Shown: positions 5,743 through 7,578 of the stretch, one piece after another | Layout of the letters: the number at the start of each line of letters is the position of its first letter | How positions within the stretch are numbered: the stretch's first letter is position 1 | Assembly: GCA_023248415.1 (NCBI GenBank) | Contig: JAHFEP010000141.1 | Span: 1-7,578, forward strand | Direction: 5' to 3' | DNA length: 7,578 nucleotides | From: Nitrospirota bacterium | GTDB lineage: Bacteria; Nitrospirota; CAKKRA01; 9FT-COMBO-42-15 | Program-made: the position numbers and the translations under genes | Notes under the pieces: model-generated | What the model was told of the DNA's origin: nothing | The model's database searches: none | The model's input: the letters and a program-made list of their open reading frames with translations, nothing else

Positions 5743-6198
5743 ATGAAGATTACCATACTTGGCATAGGAAATATCTTGTACAGCGATGAAGGCTTTGGTG
5801 TGCGTGTAATAGAGGAATTAAAAAAAATGGATTTACCTGAGAATGTGGAATTGATTGAAGGCGGGACAGACGGCGCAAAGCTTCTTCCTGTTATTATGCA
5901 GGCAGATTATCTTATTATTGTTGACGCAATAAGGGCAGATGAGGATACTGGCGCTATATTTCGTATACCCATTGAAGAGGTCAGGCAGAGGCCGCGCATA
6001 AATACATCACTGCATCAGGTGGGCATAATGGAGGTTATTGGCATGGCCAATATACTGGGCAGTAATGTTAACGGCGTGATAATCGGGATTCAGCCAAAGG
6101 ATATAAACACATTAAGAGAGTCCCTGTCTCCTGAGATTAAAAAAAGGATTCCAAATGCTATTGAGCTGATAATGAGAGAGGTGTATTGCTATGCATGA
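5743..6198 (+). CDS. hyaD: Hydrogenase maturation protease (peptidase family M52)
   Basis: This endopeptidase trims the C-terminal tail of the hydrogenase large subunit once nickel has been inserted, letting the subunit fold closed and pair with the small subunit before export. It has 151 residues, close to HybD/HyaD size. The nickel-sensing ligands of HybD (Glu16, Asp62, His93) correspond to E16 in SDEGFG, D61 in IVDA and H91 in LHQVG. GIGN (7-10) and GGTDG (40-44) are the family motifs. The substrate is presumably the 529-residue large subunit upstream, with cleavage predicted after its H514. The start is the ATG at 5743, preceded by a purine-rich site that belongs to a palindromic repeat. 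The 3' end overlaps hypA by 8 nt, implying translational coupling. Confidence 0.94.
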   Translation: MKITILGIGNILYSDEGFGVRVIEELKKMDLPENVELIEGGTDGAKLLPVIMQADYLIIVDAIRADEDTGAIFRIPIEEVRQRPRINTSLHQVGIMEVIGMANILGSNVNGVIIGIQPKDINTLRESLSPEIKKRIPNAIELIMREVYCYA

Positions 6199-6664
6199 AT
6201 TCTCCATGGCAGAGGAGCTTCTTGATGTAGTAAAGGCAAATGCATCGGCAAATAATGCAAAGAAGGTTATATCTGTTAAATTAAAGATAAGCAATCTATC
6301 TTTGATTACATCTGAGGCGATTTCACTGTCCTTTAAGGCAGTGAGCAAAGGAACAATTGCAGAGGGCGCTGCCCTTATTATTGAAAGGATGCCTGTTGTT
6401 GTCAGGTGCAGGGGGTGCGGTCTGGAGGCTGTAATTAATATACCAGAAGATACTATCAATAAGATAAAAGATACGGGAGAGCATGAGCATCATAATCCCC
6501 CTTTCCCCCCTTTAGTAAAGGGGGGTAACAGGGGGATTAAAGTAGAAGTGCGAATCTATCCACTTATAAAAGAATTTTTTAACTGCCACAACTGTGGGAG
6601 CAAGGACTTTGATATTATAAGCAGTGACGAGATTTATTTAGAGAGAGTGGAGCTTGATGTATGA
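6191..6664 (+). CDS. hypA: HypA nickel-delivery protein with an in-frame repeat insertion
   Basis: HypA is the cytoplasmic zinc protein that, with HypB, delivers nickel to the hydrogenase large subunit. The protein begins MHE, the conserved nickel-binding N-terminus with H2, which fixes the start at 6191 despite the 8-nt overlap with the protease gene. The structural zinc cysteines are C73/C76 and C132/C135. The spacing between the pairs is 55 residues; in E. coli HypA (116 residues) it is about 13. The protein is therefore 157 residues long. Residues 101-117 are encoded by a palindromic repeat (6493-6539) that also exists between hyaB and hyaC, so part of the long loop is a clear insertion. 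The remaining ~39 residues resemble the longer loop of archaeal-type HypA as I remember it. A His-rich patch (H98, H100, H101) precedes the insertion. The frame stays open and the C-terminus is normal, so I expect a functional protein. hypF starts within the stop region. Confidence 0.93.
   Translation: MHEFSMAEELLDVVKANASANNAKKVISVKLKISNLSLITSEAISLSFKAVSKGTIAEGAALIIERMPVVVRCRGCGLEAVINIPEDTINKIKDTGEHEHHNPPFPPLVKGGNRGIKVEVRIYPLIKEFFNCHNCGSKDFDIISSDEIYLERVELDV
6493..6539 (+). repeat. 47-bp nested palindromic repeat inside hypA, copy 2
   Basis: Outer arms TAATCCCCC (6493-6501) and GGGGGATTA (6531-6539) are identical to those at 4867-4914. The inner arms are CCCCCCTTTA (6505-6514) and TAAAGGGGGG (6516-6525) around one G. 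The hypA frame reads through it as a Pro/Gly-rich peptide, NPPFPPLVKGGNRGI (residues 102-116). No target-site duplication is obvious at the edges. Confidence 0.85.
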
Positions 6665-7578
6665 TGGAGAGGGTGCGGATTAATGTTACAGGCATTGTTC
6701 AGGGTGTAGGGTTCAGGCCATTTATATTTAATCTTGCCAAATCATTAGGACTCAAAGGTTATGTGTTAAACTCATCTGATGGTGTTGTGATTGACATAGA
6801 GGGTGATAATGTCTCTGATTTTGTGGACAGGATGCAGACAAGCCTGCCGCCGCTTTCAGAGATAAAGAGTTTAAAAGCAGAGCCGCTTCAGCCTGTTGGA
6901 TATTCAGACTTTATTATTAAAGAGAGCCTGACAGAAGATGGGCGGTTTACACTCATCTCGCCTGATGTATCAGTCTGTCCTCACTGCCTCTCTGAACTCT
7001 TTAATCCAAAAGACAGGAGATACCTCTATCCATTTATCAACTGCACAAACTGCGGGCCAAGATACACGATTATTCAGAATATACCTTATGACAGACCTAA
7101 GACCACGATGGCTAAATTCACAATGTGTGTTACATGCAGTGTGGAATACCATGACCCTACTAACAGGAGATTTCATGCGCAGCCAAATGCATGTCCTGAC
7201 TGCGGACCGTCCATTACATTTGTGAAAAAAAATGGCGAGATACTATTTGAAAAGAAGGAGGCAATGGAATCAACTATTATTGCCATCAAAGACGGGGCAG
7301 TTGTCGCAATCAAGGGTCTTGGCGGATTTCATTTGGCCTGTGATGCTGCGAATGACAAGGCGGTCAGAAGGCTCAGGGAGAAAAAGAGAAAGAGCAACAA
7401 GCCATTCGCGCTTATGGCTGCCAATACAGATATGATAAAGCGCTTCTGCGCAGTATCAGAGGTGGATGAGAAGGCGTTGAAGTCAAAAGAGAGGCCAATC
7501 CTTTTAATGCCAAAGCTGCTGCAATCAGGCATTTCAGAGGCGGTATCTCCAAATAACAACTACATTGGCGTTATGCTG
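6661..7578 (+). CDS. hypF: HypF carbamoyltransferase, 3'-partial
   Basis: HypF takes the carbamoyl group from carbamoyl phosphate and passes it to HypE, which makes the CN ligands of the active-site iron. My own translation gives 306 residues open to the window end, against about 750 for the full protein. An N-terminal acylphosphatase domain (about 5-90) shows VQGVGFRP (13-20, catalytic R19) and the conserved asparagine N37. The zinc-finger region matches the family pattern exactly: C106/C109, C128/C131, C156/C159 and C178/C181, with gaps of 18, 24 and 18 residues, and includes RRFHAQPNACPDCGP (169-183). The YrdC-like domain starts near residue 200, with KGLGGFHLACDA (218-229) and the RKSNKPFALM stretch (243-252). 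The start is ATG 6661, overlapping the hypA stop as ATGA, with GGAG (6649-6652) 8 nt upstream; ATG 6664 is the next in-frame choice. No frameshift is seen. Confidence 0.95.
   Translation, partial: MMERVRINVTGIVQGVGFRPFIFNLAKSLGLKGYVLNSSDGVVIDIEGDNVSDFVDRMQTSLPPLSEIKSLKAEPLQPVGYSDFIIKESLTEDGRFTLISPDVSVCPHCLSELFNPKDRRYLYPFINCTNCGPRYTIIQNIPYDRPKTTMAKFTMCVTCSVEYHDPTNRRFHAQPNACPDCGPSITFVKKNGEILFEKKEAMESTIIAIKDGAVVAIKGLGGFHLACDAANDKAVRRLREKKRKSNKPFALMAANTDMIKRFCAVSEVDEKALKSKERPILLMPKLLQSGISEAVSPNNNYIGVML

Noticed and set aside
4867..6539. CRISPR-like array from the recurring palindromes
   Set aside because: The copies are few, unevenly spaced, of two different families, and one is inside a gene; there is no repeat-spacer periodicity.
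6938..7435. Two open frames on the plus strand and one on the minus strand near the window end
   Set aside because: They overlap the continuous hypF frame, which matches the HypF zinc-finger spacing exactly.

Overview
The window is a tightly packed, single-strand (+) respiratory gene cluster at roughly 40-45% GC (eyeballed, not computed). It runs from the tail of a membrane-bound formate dehydrogenase into a complete membrane-bound, Tat-exported [NiFe] hydrogenase with its maturation genes. The gene content points to a Gram-negative anaerobe or facultative anaerobe that oxidises formate and H2 on the outer face of the cytoplasmic membrane and feeds electrons to quinone. The repeat types (C/G-rich palindromes between and inside genes) remind me of Nitrospirota- or deltaproteobacteria-like genomes, but I cannot assign a lineage from the sequence alone.

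Layout. 1-1193: the 3' part of the formate dehydrogenase iron-sulfur subunit (12 ferredoxin-type cysteines plus a C-terminal membrane helix), then the complete cytochrome b gamma subunit. 1230-1895: fdhE, the formate dehydrogenase accessory protein with four CxxC motifs. 1908-2162: an 84-residue protein I do not recognise. 2180-4866: hydrogenase small and large subunits, sharing one base. 4867-4967: a non-coding gap with two palindromic repeats. 4968-5630: HyaC-type cytochrome b. 5631-5742: a second non-coding gap holding a compound C/G-rich palindrome whose right arm also supplies the Shine-Dalgarno-like sequence and a four-tract G-quadruplex motif. 5743-7578: hydrogenase maturation protease, hypA and the 5' part of hypF, all overlapping by a few bases; hypF runs off the window.

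How they work together. The formate dehydrogenase (catalytic subunit presumably upstream) and the hydrogenase each consist of a periplasm-facing catalytic module plus an iron-sulfur chain and a diheme b-type cytochrome that reduces quinone. FdhE matures the first. The M52 protease removes a 15-residue tail from the hydrogenase large subunit. HypA (nickel delivery) and HypF (CN ligand synthesis) build the NiFe(CN)2CO site.

Most interesting. (1) The hydrogenase small subunit departs from the usual group 1 cluster ligation. The first proximal-cluster cysteine is an aspartate, the proline beside the medial cluster is a cysteine (predicting [4Fe-4S] rather than [3Fe-4S]), and the usual GCPP around the last proximal ligand is LCPV. 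The large subunit has also lost the otherwise common PH...VGG motif. Together these suggest a re-engineered electron relay. (2) hypA carries an in-frame palindromic repeat inside its zinc loop; a sister copy of the same element begins directly after the hydrogenase large-subunit stop codon. (3) A possible hairpin/G-quadruplex switch overlaps the ribosome-binding region of the maturation protease.
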